In this document: piece after piece, positions 10,754-21,388 of the stretch | Position numbering within the stretch: the first letter of the stretch is position 1 | How the letters are laid out: every line of letters begins with the position of its first letter | Assembly: GCA_020740775.1 (NCBI GenBank) | Contig: JAHEWK010000004.1 | Span: 3,596,001 to 3,660,000 of the forward strand | DNA: 64,000 nucleotides | Direction: 5' to 3' | Source: Ilyonectria destructans | Lineage: Eukaryota > Ascomycota > Sordariomycetes > Hypocreales > Nectriaceae | Notes under the pieces: model-generated | Told to the model about the DNA's origin: nothing | What the model saw: only the letters and a program-made list of their open reading frames with translations | Database searches by the model: none | Program-made: the position numbers and the translations under genes

Positions 10754-12056
10754 AAGCAGTGGGCTATCCTAGAAAGGAATGTTTGTAAACGAAGTGAGTC
10801 ACGTTGATAAATGGTCCGGCCAGAGTATAATATAACCCATAGACAATAATTGTCGCATTCTGTCACACTAATTCATTAGACCAAAAGTAGGATGCTCACT
10901 GCAACAGGAGGCGCTGATAAATTGTATATATAAGAGATGCATATTATGTAACAATAATACAAGGACACAAAGGAAAGAAAAAGAGAAGTGATCTCGTCCA
11001 CGTCTGAGGGTATCGTCAAGCACAAATGCTCTGGCATCCCCGTTGTGGTATGACCCGTATCACCTTCCAGGACACGATGTTGTGTCCACACGTCACGAAG
11101 GGCATTTAATGAATCTCAAGACTTAGAAGATCTGGAATTCGGCAAAAGGCAGTGTCATGGAAGTCGAGCGACTCTATCGGAATAGAAAGACGCCCAGACT
11201 AGGTGTCAAACCCACCTTGGGGCCAAGATGTGATCCATAAGGGTAGCAGAGTCGAACTGGGAGTGCTGTGATGCAAAACACATGCACACAGAGAGTCCTT
11301 CATTTCCAACTAGCTACGCCCCATAGCCAGTGTGGCTAACAGACCGACCGACCGGCAATTGTCATCAGAGAGGCTCTCCGGTGCTCAAGGCTTGAGGATG
11401 GTCACTACCTCCCACAAACGCCGTCTCTCATGCTCGAGCCCGCCACCAACCAGACTTCTCAACAAGCAGTACTGATTGATTAGCATATCAGTAAGTGCTA
11501 AGGGATGCTGCTGTTTGAATCAGCACACCACCACCACGTCCACAACTTGGACCCCATCTTCGACTTCCCAGTTTCGCCCTCCCAACGGCCGAATGGTGGG
11601 GCTACTGCGCATCCTGGGTTGTAAATTTACATGACACGAGGCGACGGATCGGATAATCTATGTTCCGTACCCCCTGATTTCCAATAGTCTCTGTGCCCCG
11701 TACCAGACATGCGGGCAGTACGGGCGACGATCAAATTTGCCATTGCAACGGGGAGGCTTGACATGGACCAGAAGCCTCAGGCACACTAACTATTCAGATT
11801 GAATCCTACTAACATCATACAGTCTCATTTTGGCAGACCGTGCTTCAGCTGCTGAGGATAGGATGCTGAACACTTGGAGAAATTGGCCTTCAAGCAGGCC
11901 TGTCACTGCATATACATCAGATTGGAACAGTCAGTAAAGTGAAATTGTGGGGCTTCGGGTGATTATGGAAGAACCGTACGAAACGAAAATAGCTTAGCGC
12001 AAAGGCCCTCTGGGGTGTGTCCCCCCGGGCGAAATAAAATCCATCCATCCATCCAA
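10754..12056. other. Intergenic with LTR-like repeat fragment
   Basis: No coding frame is credible. It contains one of two copies of the dispersed segment TTGGGGCCAAGATGTGATCC (see the entry at 11204-11248) and a GACC microrepeat near 11343. An ATCC microrepeat (about 12041-12054) lies just before the helicase ATG. Confidence 0.5.
11204..11248 (+). repeat. Dispersed repeat fragment, copy 1
   Basis: The segment TTGGGGCCAAGATG-TGATCC-ATAAGGGTAGCA matches 48868-48917 apart from point changes and a 4-nt insertion. Weaker similarity extends about 10 nt upstream (TGTCAAACCCA against TGTTGAACCCA). It may be a relic of an LTR or other dispersed element. Two copies in one window do not prove the class. 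Confidence 0.45.
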
Positions 12057-14531
12057 ATGGAACGAACGTCTACGAATGTGTCATGGCCCCATTTGCCTGA
12101 CTCGCTTACAACGCCGGCTGTTGTAGGAGTAAGTACCGTATCACCCTACCCCGTATTTGGACACTTGCGCCTAGGTATCCAAGGACCTGTGCCTAGGTAT
12201 CCAAGGGGCCGTGTCCACCCAAGGTCATCATCACCATCTCCGCCTCCTGCGGCAATGCTGCAATCGAGTCCGAATGGCGCCTCGGTACAGCCCGCCGACG
12301 ATATCGATGGCGTCCAAATCCACCTACCACTATCACCGGCACCGATTCTGATTGCTGACACCCTCCGCCCGGCAACTCGACCGTCCGAGTCTCGCCCAAA
12401 GATGGCTGGTAGTGGTATCAAGAGGAAGCGAGGAGGCAGTGCCCAATCGCCGCCACAATCGTCTATTATAAGCATCTCGTCCGACTCTGAGGGCGACCAA
12501 GAGCCTCAGACAAGCCAAGCTAGCTTGCCCAGAGACTATTCAGCTTGGCTTCGGCGAGCCTGGGACTCAGACAATGACCCGCTTGAGCCGAGCAACAAGG
12601 AACCAACACCATCACTCGCCCTCAACCAATCCTCGTTGGATGTCGAGGTAAAGCTGGGCGCCGAGGCGAAGCTGCATGACGGACCAAAGCAATGCAAGGA
12701 GCAGCAAGATTCTGTCGATCTAACCTTGCTGGATGCCCATGTGAAGCTGGAGATGGAGCTGGATGTCGGTATGAAGCCGGATGCCGAGGTGAAGCTGGAC
12801 GCCAAGGTGAAGCTGGATGACGAACCAAAGCTATGCAAGGAGCAACAAGATCTTGTCGACCTAATCGCGAGCGGTCGCAATGTCTTCTACACGGGCTCAG
12901 CAGGTTGCGGCAAATCCACCGTCTTGAAAGCTGCTGTTAAGAGACTGCAGGCCATGGGACGCACCGTTCACATTGTCGCGCCCACCGGTCGTGCGGCGCT
13001 TCAAGTCAACGGCAAATCAACATGGTCCTATATGGGTTGGACGCCGGATAAGCACAAACTTACCCTTGAAAAGCTTAAGCAAGAAGGGCATGGCGAAAGT
13101 GTATTCCGTCGCATATGGGAAACTAACGTGCTCATCATCGATGAGATTAGCATGGTGGAGAATCATCATCTAGAGCGCATGAACGCTTGCATGAAAGATA
13201 TCAAGTATTATGGTAATGCAGAAAACGCGCCTGCTTTTGGAGGAGTTCAGGTAATCCTGACCGGTGATTTCTGCCAGTTGCCCCCGGTGAAGCCGTTCCA
13301 ACACTGTATCACATGCGGGCAGGAGATGATACCCGACGACGACCAGATGGAGTTCAACTGCCCTGATAACCACGGCCCGTTCCTGGAGACGGACAAATGG
13401 GCTTTCAAGAGTACCGCCTGGAAAGAGGCCGACTTAATCCACGTACACTTGAAAAAGATCCACCGCCAGAACGACGAGTACTTCATTAAAATGCTCCAGA
13501 AATGTCGACTTGGGATCCCGTTTTCACTAGACGAGATGGCGACGCTGAAGGACCATCCCTGCAAAGTCAACAAGGCCACGCGACTGCTCTGCACAAGACG
13601 AGAGGTCTCTAGGATCAACTGGGAGTATTTCCACAAATTAAAGACACCGCTCCATCGATACAGCTGTCTGGATGGCTTTGATTGGAGGAAGGACGTGCAC
13701 CCAGAGCTCGATTATTACAACAAACGTTCCGTCGACGATGAAACATTGTTAGCCTGCAAGGATCACCGGTTAGAGCCTCTGGCCGAACTACGGATAGGTA
13801 TGCTTGTGATCCTCCAGGTGAATCTTGACCTAGACAAACAATTGTGCAACGGAAGTCAGGGTATTATTTGTGGTTTCGAGGATTTCGACCCTGCAAAGCT
13901 CCCCAAGGCCAAACGCAAAAACGACAACTTGCTGCTAAATCAACCCATCAGTGGCGAACATGCAAGGCTCAAGGAGAGCCAGATAGCCAAATTTATCAGA
14001 GGACAGGAGGTGAAAGTCTGGCCGCGGGTGCTCTTCCACAATGGCCAGAAGCGGACCATCTATGCATCGTGCATCGTTAACACTGTTGGCCCCCGAGAGC
14101 CCTATTCTCTTCTGTATCGAACGCAAATTCCCCTTGTGGCCGGATGGGCTATGAGCGTCCACAAGAGCCAGGGCATGACGTTGGACCGTGTCATTGTTGA
14201 CTTAACGAATGCTTTTGAAGAAGGACAAGTCTATGTCGCGTTGTCTCGGGCGACAAGCCTTGACGGCCTTAAGATTGAGGGTAGCTCGGAAAGGTTGTCA
14301 GTTGGAACTGGGGGAAACGAGGATGTACAAGCTTTTTTGAAGGACAAGTTTGGAGATGGGCTATTTCAGGATCATTGTGGATCTGAATCATCTGATAGTG
14401 ATACCGAGGAATACTTCATTGGAGAGGAAGACCTCATTAGAGATGAAGACCTCATTGAATTGGAGGAGAAGATCGAGAGTTGGACTCAGGTATCGTCTCA
14501 GTCACAAGGCGGCCATGATTCTAGCCATTAG
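12057..14531 (+). CDS. PIF1-type DNA helicase (superfamily 1B)
   Basis: An intron-less gene of 824 residues from the first ATG. The open frame extends upstream, but only from a GTG. Helicase motifs appear in order: Walker A GSAGCGKST (about residue 280), Walker B IIDEISM (about 361), motif III GDFCQLPP (about 403), motif V VHKSQGMTLD (about 701) and motif VI ALSRA (about 728). PIF1 enzymes are ATP-driven 5'-3' helicases for telomeres, G-quadruplexes and mitochondrial DNA. The insert after motif III holds CxxC pairs (HCITCGQ and later NCPDNHG) and may be a small zinc knuckle. The 270-residue N-terminus is low-complexity and contains an in-frame duplication (12648-12725 and 12789-12866). No Rep or HUH domain is present, so it is not a complete Helitron helicase. 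It may be an accessory, mobile-element-associated or lineage-expanded copy rather than the housekeeping PIF1. Confidence 0.88.
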   Translation: MERTSTNVSWPHLPDSLTTPAVVGVSTVSPYPVFGHLRLGIQGPVPRYPRGRVHPRSSSPSPPPAAMLQSSPNGASVQPADDIDGVQIHLPLSPAPILIADTLRPATRPSESRPKMAGSGIKRKRGGSAQSPPQSSIISISSDSEGDQEPQTSQASLPRDYSAWLRRAWDSDNDPLEPSNKEPTPSLALNQSSLDVEVKLGAEAKLHDGPKQCKEQQDSVDLTLLDAHVKLEMELDVGMKPDAEVKLDAKVKLDDEPKLCKEQQDLVDLIASGRNVFYTGSAGCGKSTVLKAAVKRLQAMGRTVHIVAPTGRAALQVNGKSTWSYMGWTPDKHKLTLEKLKQEGHGESVFRRIWETNVLIIDEISMVENHHLERMNACMKDIKYYGNAENAPAFGGVQVILTGDFCQLPPVKPFQHCITCGQEMIPDDDQMEFNCPDNHGPFLETDKWAFKSTAWKEADLIHVHLKKIHRQNDEYFIKMLQKCRLGIPFSLDEMATLKDHPCKVNKATRLLCTRREVSRINWEYFHKLKTPLHRYSCLDGFDWRKDVHPELDYYNKRSVDDETLLACKDHRLEPLAELRIGMLVILQVNLDLDKQLCNGSQGIICGFEDFDPAKLPKAKRKNDNLLLNQPISGEHARLKESQIAKFIRGQEVKVWPRVLFHNGQKRTIYASCIVNTVGPREPYSLLYRTQIPLVAGWAMSVHKSQGMTLDRVIVDLTNAFEEGQVYVALSRATSLDGLKIEGSSERLSVGTGGNEDVQAFLKDKFGDGLFQDHCGSESSDSDTEEYFIGEEDLIRDEDLIELEEKIESWTQVSSQSQGGHDSSH
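12648..12866 (+). repeat. In-frame 78-nt duplication within the helicase gene
   Basis: 12648-12725 and 12789-12866 are 26-codon copies, 141 nt (47 codons) apart. By my count 66 of 78 bases match, most differences are transitions, and 18 of 26 residues match. The second copy contains the CKEQQDLVDL helix that normally leads into Walker A. The first is therefore a displaced copy of the helicase's own N-terminal Q-motif region. Confidence 0.8.
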
Positions 14532-14687
14532 TTCTAAGTAAGTAGCGCTCAAACAGCACAACTGGAAACAATGAGTTGTATTATTGTATCGGATATTGAT
14601 GTTGGAAAGTTCAAACAAAATCTAGATGCAAGCTTTGCCAATCCCACCATCAAAGTGAGTAGGAAGATGCCATGGATGTGAGGATTG

Positions 14688-15442
14688 TTAAGAATCACAT
14701 TGGCCGCCGTGGCGGTTGACAGTGAGGTTGATATTGTTGATGATGAGCAATAGCTGCATCTGCTTCGTATTCATGGTCTGATCCGCGGCCCGAAGCCACA
14801 CTCTTGCGCTCGCATCCCACATTTCCAGGTGCTGCCGCGTGAGAAGAGTCTTGGCAGCTAACACGGTAAACACGTTTCTCGGATCAATATCGCCTGGTGA
14901 TTTATGTCGCAAGATCTCCTCTTTCCGGAATGTTACCAACTCTTCCCAGATCGTCGTTGCTTCCGCAGCTGTAAATATCCTGGCGAGCATGCAGCCCAAC
15001 AGGTGCACCGTTCCAGCGCCTTGACCAGAGTTTGCCGCTGACCACAAACTTCCGCCGTCGATGCCGACATGGTCTGCGAAAGGGCCTGGAGAAATCACCT
15101 CGGACGACTCTATCCGGGACTTGATGGCGGTCTCTGAAGCCCTTGACCCATACGCTGTTTGTAGGCCGGGAATTTGGGGCAGCATCGGAGAGAAGAGGGC
15201 TTGAAGCTTGCGCGCGCAGGCTTGGATCTGACCATCTTCAGTCGCCGTCTTGGTCTACTTGGACAGCGCAGTCTCGACTGAACGGTACTCCTCGGGAGCC
15301 TCCATCTTGATAAGAGAGACGTCAAAGTTGAGATTTGTGAGAGCGAGCGTCAGCTCTGTACTGCCACCGGCAAGAGCGGCCATCAGTCGTAAGACAGACA
15401 TTCCGTGTTCAAGGATAGCTGGTGTTCGTCTCTTAGTGATGT
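14688..15442 (-). pseudogene. Fungal protein of unnamed family, interrupted
   Basis: Read on the minus strand, one frame runs from about RRTPAILEHGMSVLRLMAAL through LTLALTNLNFDVSLIKMEAPEEY to a TAG stop (15257-15255). It then continues in the same frame as LFSPMLPQIPGLQTAYGSRA, FADHVGIDGGSLWSAA, VHLLGCMLARIF and LTRQHLEMWDASARVWLRAAD, ending at 14688. These phrases recur in a family of uncharacterised fungal proteins that I remember but cannot name. Upstream of about 15442 the frame is closed by stops and followed by a G-rich tract (15488-15504), so the N-terminal half is missing. A shorter 165-residue product could start at 15185. I saw no intron that removes the stop with good splice sites. 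Confidence 0.55.
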
Positions 15443-15771
15443 CGAAGTGTCAGTAGAGTTAGGAGCAAACAAGCAATCGACGAGGAATGGGGGGGGAGGG
15501 GGGGAGCATATGAGTGGAATCACAAATACAGAGTTTGTTACATAGGAAATTGATGTCAGATGATGGAGGGATAGCCACGACAATCATTTGCATTTTCATT
15601 TGCACTTTAATACTTGGGCTTTTAGACTGAGATGGTACAATAGAAAGATCGCTCAGAATCCTTTAGGCTGCTGATGCCCCTTCAATGTAACACTTAGCCA
15701 AGTTAAGTCGTCTTAATACTCCGCTTATTCTTCTATATCCAAGTTGTTGTCATGTGTGCGGTTGTGGACGA
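15443..15771. other. Intergenic, polypurine tract
   Basis: Two long G runs separated by a single A lie at 15488-15504. The rest is the 3' flank of the transporter gene that ends at 15772. No gene is seen. Confidence 0.5.
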
Positions 15772-17817
15772 TCACACAGTCGGATGGTCGTCGATATGGA
15801 CAGCTCTCTGCACATCGGTAACATACTTGCGCATCTTCCGGGCGGGCACGCCCTTCTCATACATTTCGTCCATTTCAGCGGAATTACGCTGCGAAGGCTC
15901 GGGCACATAGAAGTAAACGATAACGATAGTCACTAATCCAGTGCCAAAGAAAAGCCATGCTGTTCTATAACTCCAGTTGGCGCCATCGGTGTCCACTAGT
16001 TCGATAAATCAGTCATTATTATTCTTTTCAGACAAGTGACGCTGGCTTACACATGAGTGGGACTGTGGTGTTGAAAGTGAGACCAAAAATAACTGATGTC
16101 GCTGCTGCGACGCCGGCGGTACGAGCACGGAGCTTTTGAGATGCTACTTCACCGACGAAAGCCCATCCGATGCTGCCAACTGGAAGGGTAGTTGTCAGTT
16201 ATGATAAGACGCAAAAGGGAGATCATCAGCGAATGACGTACGAGCTTTGTTGAAGAAGGCCCAAACGCAGGCAGTGAAGATGAGAAGGTTAAGAATCGGC
16301 GTCGTCTTGTTCACAAACCCGAGGATGCCAACCACCATCATAGCCAACGAGCAACCAATGGCGGAGGCAAATGTAGCGCGCCTGCGCCCAGCTTTGTCGG
16401 AGACGAGAATTAAGGCCAATGCGGCGACAAGTTGAATGATACCTGCAAGGGTATCTGGTCAGCCATGCCCAAGGATGGTTGGTGGAAGCAGATGCTTACT
16501 TAAGATAGTGGTAATGAGGAACGCATTTTTGAAACCACTTTGCTTGAAGAACAAGCTGGCGTAGGTGTTCAAGAAAGCAAGACCGGTCAGTTGCTGAGCG
16601 CAGGCCGGGAGAGCGGCGCCGAGAGTCCTCCGGGCGTTGGACCCCTTAAAGCAAGCCACATAGGTTCGGGCGATGTCGGTGAAAGTCTTGCTATCCGGTC
16701 CATATTCTTCTCGCATGCGTCGTTCCTCCAGGATCGTATTTTTGACGATAGCATACTCTGCCTCAACGTCATAATCCAGCACTCCGCCATTGACACGCCT
16801 CAGTGTCTTCCTTCCCAGGTCGTCTTGATCCCTCTCCGCGTAGTATGCTGCGGAACACAGTCAATCTCGCGGTAAATAACCAATGGCAGGAATTCAGGGT
16901 GATTCTTACCAGGGGTCTCTGGAAGCCAGATGAATATGGGTAGCATTATGCCCAGGAAGCCCCACTGAGTCAAGATGGGAGTTTTATAGTCCAGAGGGTC
17001 GGTGGCTTGCATGATGGTGAGAATCATGGGAGCCAAAAAGTTCCCGATGGTGTTCCAGAACCCGTAGGTAAGTACCATTGCGCCTCGGATGTTGACAGGG
17101 GACCATTCGGTGATGTATACGGGCAATGTTGCCTGGAGTGCTCCTATCCCGGCCCCAGCCAGAAGCTTGGCTCCAGCCCAGTCCTTCCAGTCACGAACGG
17201 CAGTCTCGATGGCGATAGACTAGATGGGATGCTAACACCCCCGCTTCCTGATAATTTATGTCCTCTTGGGAAACTTACTGCAGCGAGGAGCACCCAGAGG
17301 ACATACAGTGTCTGCTTGCGCCCGATTCTGTCCGAGACGGGATTCAGCGAGAGCATGCCGATGATCTGACCCAGGGACTGCAGGGCACCCCAGAGAGCAG
17401 TGTAATGAGCTTTGAGTGTATGGACTCCTTCGGCATTCGGGAAGCCGACATGGTTGATAAAACCTTGGTTGGCAATGATATTCCCTAACAAATTGTTATC
17501 CCTGTCCAGGCCGCTCGTTCAAGTCTGTCAGGCTGCTAAGAGCTCACCATTGAGGCTGATTTGGAATCCATCGCAAGCAGCGGCGATACATAGGAGATTG
17601 CAAACAAGGACAGCCTGCAGCAGCGTAAGCTCTTGTAACCTACGGGGAAGCCCGACAGAGGTATTCATCTCATTACCTTTCGGAATCTCCATGCCGAAGC
17701 TCGCAGGCCGAGTTTGTCGTGACCCGACTTGAGGGCAATGTGCTCGTGGTTCTCAACGCAGCCCAGAGAATTGTTGGCCTTGACGTCAATGTCATGGTTC
17801 AGTTTGGGGTCCGACAT
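15772..17817 (-). CDS. MFS sugar transporter
   Basis: Eight exons on the minus strand: 17817..17677, 17614..17548, 17484..17279, 17219..16910, 16847..16500, 16442..16242, 16179..16051 and 15995..15772. They give 541 residues with all phases consistent. Sugar-porter signatures are present: DRIGRK in loop 2-3, PVYITEWSP after helix 4, LPETPG before the central loop, QQLTGLAF in helix 7, DKAGRRR in loop 8-9, and a C-terminus with PEPSQRNSAEMDEMYEKGVPARK. This is the 12-helix proton-symporter family of plasma-membrane hexose, disaccharide and glycoside carriers. The PEPSQRN variant of PETKGRT and the long hydrophilic N-terminus suggest the alpha-glucoside/maltose-like branch. It is divergent from a Zn2Cys6 regulator, with a GH78 rhamnosidase beyond, so rhamnose or rhamnosides are candidate substrates. 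That last point is inference. Confidence 0.92.
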
Positions 17818-18511
17818 TGTGACGGCCAGGGTACTGAAAGCAATGAGGGGGGCAGTTGGGAGAAGTTGAAGTCTTCAGCTGGATGATGGGCAGGGCAGAG
17901 CTGGGTTGCGCTTTTGGATTGGACGCAAACGCTGCCTCAAGACGATGTCTCGTAGGGAGGAAGCCCTCAAGTCTTTAAATCGTTCTTCCAGAGAGACTGG
18001 GAGCAACTGAGGTTCCAGACCGTTCGGATACATGCCCCACACAATTTCCCGTTTCTCCAGACATTTGCATTACCCCGACCTGTGCCCCAGGAAGTGGCTG
18101 TGACTTGTGGCAAGTCGTCCACCCTAGTCTGGGCTGTCCATGGTCGAGGGAATTACGAACCTGTTCATGACTCTTAGCTGAGCGTGTGGCGTAGGTAGCG
18201 TGATCTACATCTCTAGGCTAGCGAATTAGTTAGACTAAACTACTTTGACGGAACCCCCGCAAAGTCCCCGGAACTATTAACCCCTAAGTACCTAAGTAGC
18301 AAATTAGAGACTCCCCAAGCTTGCAGCGGCAAAACTGTGGGTTTATTGGCCCCGCAGTTGCCCCGTTTGCTAGGCCTTATGATTGACAATTCAAGAGTTT
18401 CCAGCCTCGCCACCTTGGTTCAACCCACAGTTTCTCCATGACCAGTTCATCCACAACCTCCTCCAGCTCCTCCAACTCTTCCGTGAGGCACCGGCGAGGG
18501 GAGCATAGACA
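17818..18511. promoter_or_regulatory. Divergent promoter between sugar transporter and regulator
   Basis: A shared 694-bp promoter. Three matches to the CreA/CRE1 repressor consensus (SYGGRG, read on the minus strand) lie at 18255-18260, 18266-18271 and 18350-18355, a close cluster. Carbon catabolite repression of the flanking sugar genes would fit, but such short motifs also occur by chance. Confidence 0.35.
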
Positions 18512-20333
18512 ATGCCCGGCACTCATGCATGCGATCACTGCAAGAGACGCAAAGTAAGATGCAACGGGGCGGATCCCTGTTCCCAATGCAGCCGCTCCAG
18601 CATTCCTTGCGAGCGTCGAACTATCCTTCGAAGACGCGGTCCACGGGTAGCAAAGCGACCCGCGGATACCGAGAGCCTTCCGCAAGAGCCCCGCTGCATT
18701 GACAGCCCGGAGCATAGCGTGTCTCGTGATGATCCTTTGCTGTCTGTGTCCGTGTCGGACCATGGGCTCGAGGGGCAAGTTGCCGCCGTCCACGGCTCTC
18801 CAAGGATGAGCATGAGCTCCACTGACTCGGTCATTCATTCCCTTGCCCATTCACCTTGCTCCGTCGAAGTCACATCGGGAAGCCTCGTCCAGAGCGAGTT
18901 TCTCCATGTCAGAAGACGCCTTGTCTCCCAATTCAACTCATTACAGGCTCTGCCGGGGAATATTGAGGAAACGGCACATGGGTGTGTCGACTTGTTCCTG
19001 CAATTCCTATTTCCCAACACCCCGATCGCCCACGAACCGACACTCAGAGCCAGCATCCCTCTTCTCTCTGTAAACACAACCCCGAATCCTGCGCCTACAG
19101 AGAACCTCAATCCCAATGAGCCTCCGCTCATATCATCGTTGAGGCGCTTCACACTCATAACGGCACTCTGCGCCCATATCATTTCGGTCGTTCCCGAGAG
19201 CCTCTCCCGGAAACCAAAATCGGTATCCGGTATATTCTTTGAGGCTTCCAAGTCAATGTTGAGGGCTTATGAAGCTTGTGACCTCGAGCATCCCGATTCG
19301 ACCTCTCTTACCATTCGAATGTGGCATTCCTCCTACGCGCAGAACACCACTGGCAAGGTCGGCGCGTCGTGGCACTACCACACAGAGGCCTGCTGCCTTG
19401 CCCAAAGACTGCGATTATTCAACGAGGCTTCTATTGCCCGCCCTTCCCTGCTCGAGTCGCAGCTTCTTCGAGCCAACTTCTGGCATCTATACATGGCCGA
19501 AAAAACCCAAGTCGCTTTTCGGAGTCGGCCGCCCATCATTGACGAGAGAATATGTGATGGCGGCATCACCCTTCTCGATAAAGGCGATGAGCTGGTCCCA
19601 TTTCTCGATCCGTCCCGAAAAGTGAACCAAGCCGACCTCGAATCTCGCATCTTCTTCGGATTCCACCTCCGACGGAGGATGTCGGCAACGGCGGCCCGCC
19701 TTATAGACGATATTGCCAGTTTTTCACGACACGTCGAGACCAACCCACTACGTGCGAAACAGTTGAATGGAGGTGAACAGGAGACGAGTGCCCTGATAGA
19801 AAGATATCTGAAGTTCACAGCCCTGGTAAATGAAGTGCCACCTTGGGTACGGCACCCAGACAAAAGCGAAGATCCGAAAGTCGACGAGCAAGTTCGGACC
19901 TACCAAGCAACCTGTTTCTGGGCGCAGCGGAGTAATATAATGACAATATTTTACTGCATGAGACTGCTAATCTTACAAACGTGTATTGACCACAACCTTC
20001 CAGCGGTTGTTGGACTTAGTGAGAGCCCGCTATCTTGGGCGAGTCGAAAGCTTGAGATCATACGCGACTTCCTAGACGACCTGCAGGGCACGCCATTCAT
20101 CTGCTTAGAGGCTCAAGGAGAGACAGCGGTTGGTGGCAGTCTTTTCCTAAAGATTGTCCAGTAAAGCTAATACATCCTGGCAGGTGGATAAAGTTAGACG
20201 CGTCGGCGCAATATTGCTCGAACTTCTTCACAACTCAGATAACGCAACCATTAAGACCCAGGCGGACGTGCTCTTCAAAGGTTTACTAGATATTCTCTCC
20301 AGACTAGATTCCAAAGCTAGTGAGGGGCTGTAG
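18512..20333 (+). CDS. Zn2Cys6 transcription factor with fungal-specific domain
   Basis: Exon 1 is 18512-20128. A 55-nt intron (donor GTTGGT, branch GCTAATAC, acceptor GCAG) leads to exon 2, 20184-20333, giving 588 residues. Without the intron the frame stops at 20164, but splicing restores a family-like helical end (ILLELLH, LLDILSRLDSKAS). The Zn2Cys6 binuclear cluster is at residues 6-34 (CDHCKRRKVRC followed by CSQCSRSSIPC). A Fungal_trans middle-homology region follows, with TEACCLAQRLRLFNE and a LESQLLRANFWHLYMAEK stretch. It should be a nuclear DNA-binding activator. It is divergent from the sugar transporter and upstream of the rhamnosidase, so it is probably their pathway regulator. 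After the TAG at 20331 the frame stays open for another 32 coding-like codons. Confidence 0.9.
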
Positions 20334-21388
20334 CTTTCTGGTGACTGGTCTGAAGAGATCTTTGAGCGGAAGAATCGTACCATGCTTGGCTCTAGAGGAC
20401 CAGTTCGAACGTTCTGCAAATTCTTTGGGTAGTTTTGTCCTGGGAAGCCTGAATCATTGTCGACAAGGGCCCATGTGGTGGGGCTCTAAGTCATGGGTAG
20501 AGATTTCGAGCCTCATGTAGAGCCAGAGGCAGTGGGCGTCATCTCAGCCCTTCTACACAACGGTTTTTTCATGTGCCATAGCGATACTGTGCATATTTCC
20601 ATGTCTTGGTGAGTTTACCTGAACACAACTAAAGTGAGTCGAAAGGAACTGAACCAGAATCCCGAGCGTTGCGTTCAGAAGAAGCAGAATTATCTTACAT
20701 AGCCAAGAGAGCTTCGTGGCGCCCGGATTAGGTCTCTTGAACACTTGTTCCATGACGTATTATTCGTAGCAAATACGTCTCTTGAACACAAAAGATGCTT
20801 CATAAACAGGCGAAGGGTGCCAATCCAAAGCAAATCCTGGGATTCGCAGTCGTCGAATTACTTGGCAAGCTTCGCAGACCGCCCGCTCGCGAGCAAGGAT
20901 CATCCATCCTCTGTCCAGTACGCTCAGCAGGTTACATGCACCTGGGACAGGTTCCGCGAGTACGCGCGTTCAATGTCAAAGTCCTCGCCGCCGGCTCGGT
21001 TTAAAGGTCCCACAGTTTTCCCGTGTCACAAACTAAACCTTTGGACTGACCTCGCTCTCAACTTTCCCGAGGAACCGAGTCGGGGTTTCTGTGGAGCGCT
21101 CGCATATTTGGTTCGGTTCTCTGCTTCCCCGCAACAAGACGGTGGATTGATTCCAGGTACGATGGGCCGGCCGTGGCCATCCAAGAACCAGACTCGTACA
21201 TCATTATGTCCCTAGAGACGTATTTAAAGAAATGCCTTGCACAGCGCCAACCATGCGACAGCCTACACTCGAAAGCAGAGGTTTATATCAACCATACCTC
21301 GGCCCTTCATTAGTGGCCTTGTGACCAGAGACTATCAAGACCCCTATTTTCTGGTTTTCTAGTCACTGTCTTGACGACCGCATCCATC
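20334..21388. promoter_or_regulatory. Upstream region of the rhamnosidase gene
   Basis: It contains the regulator's 3' flank and about 800 bp of promoter. Open frames (for example 20745-21215) have no motifs. The leader is pyrimidine-rich before the ATG at 21389. The upstream in-frame TTG at 21371 is not a plausible start. Confidence 0.45.

Noticed and set aside
12015..12056. Earlier start for the helicase
   Set aside because: The upstream codon is GTG; the first ATG is at 12057.
20745..21215. 156-codon plus-strand frame upstream of the rhamnosidase
   Set aside because: No motif, and it lies in the promoter between two clear genes.
21371..21388. Earlier start for the rhamnosidase
   Set aside because: The upstream codon is TTG; the first ATG is at 21389 with a good context.
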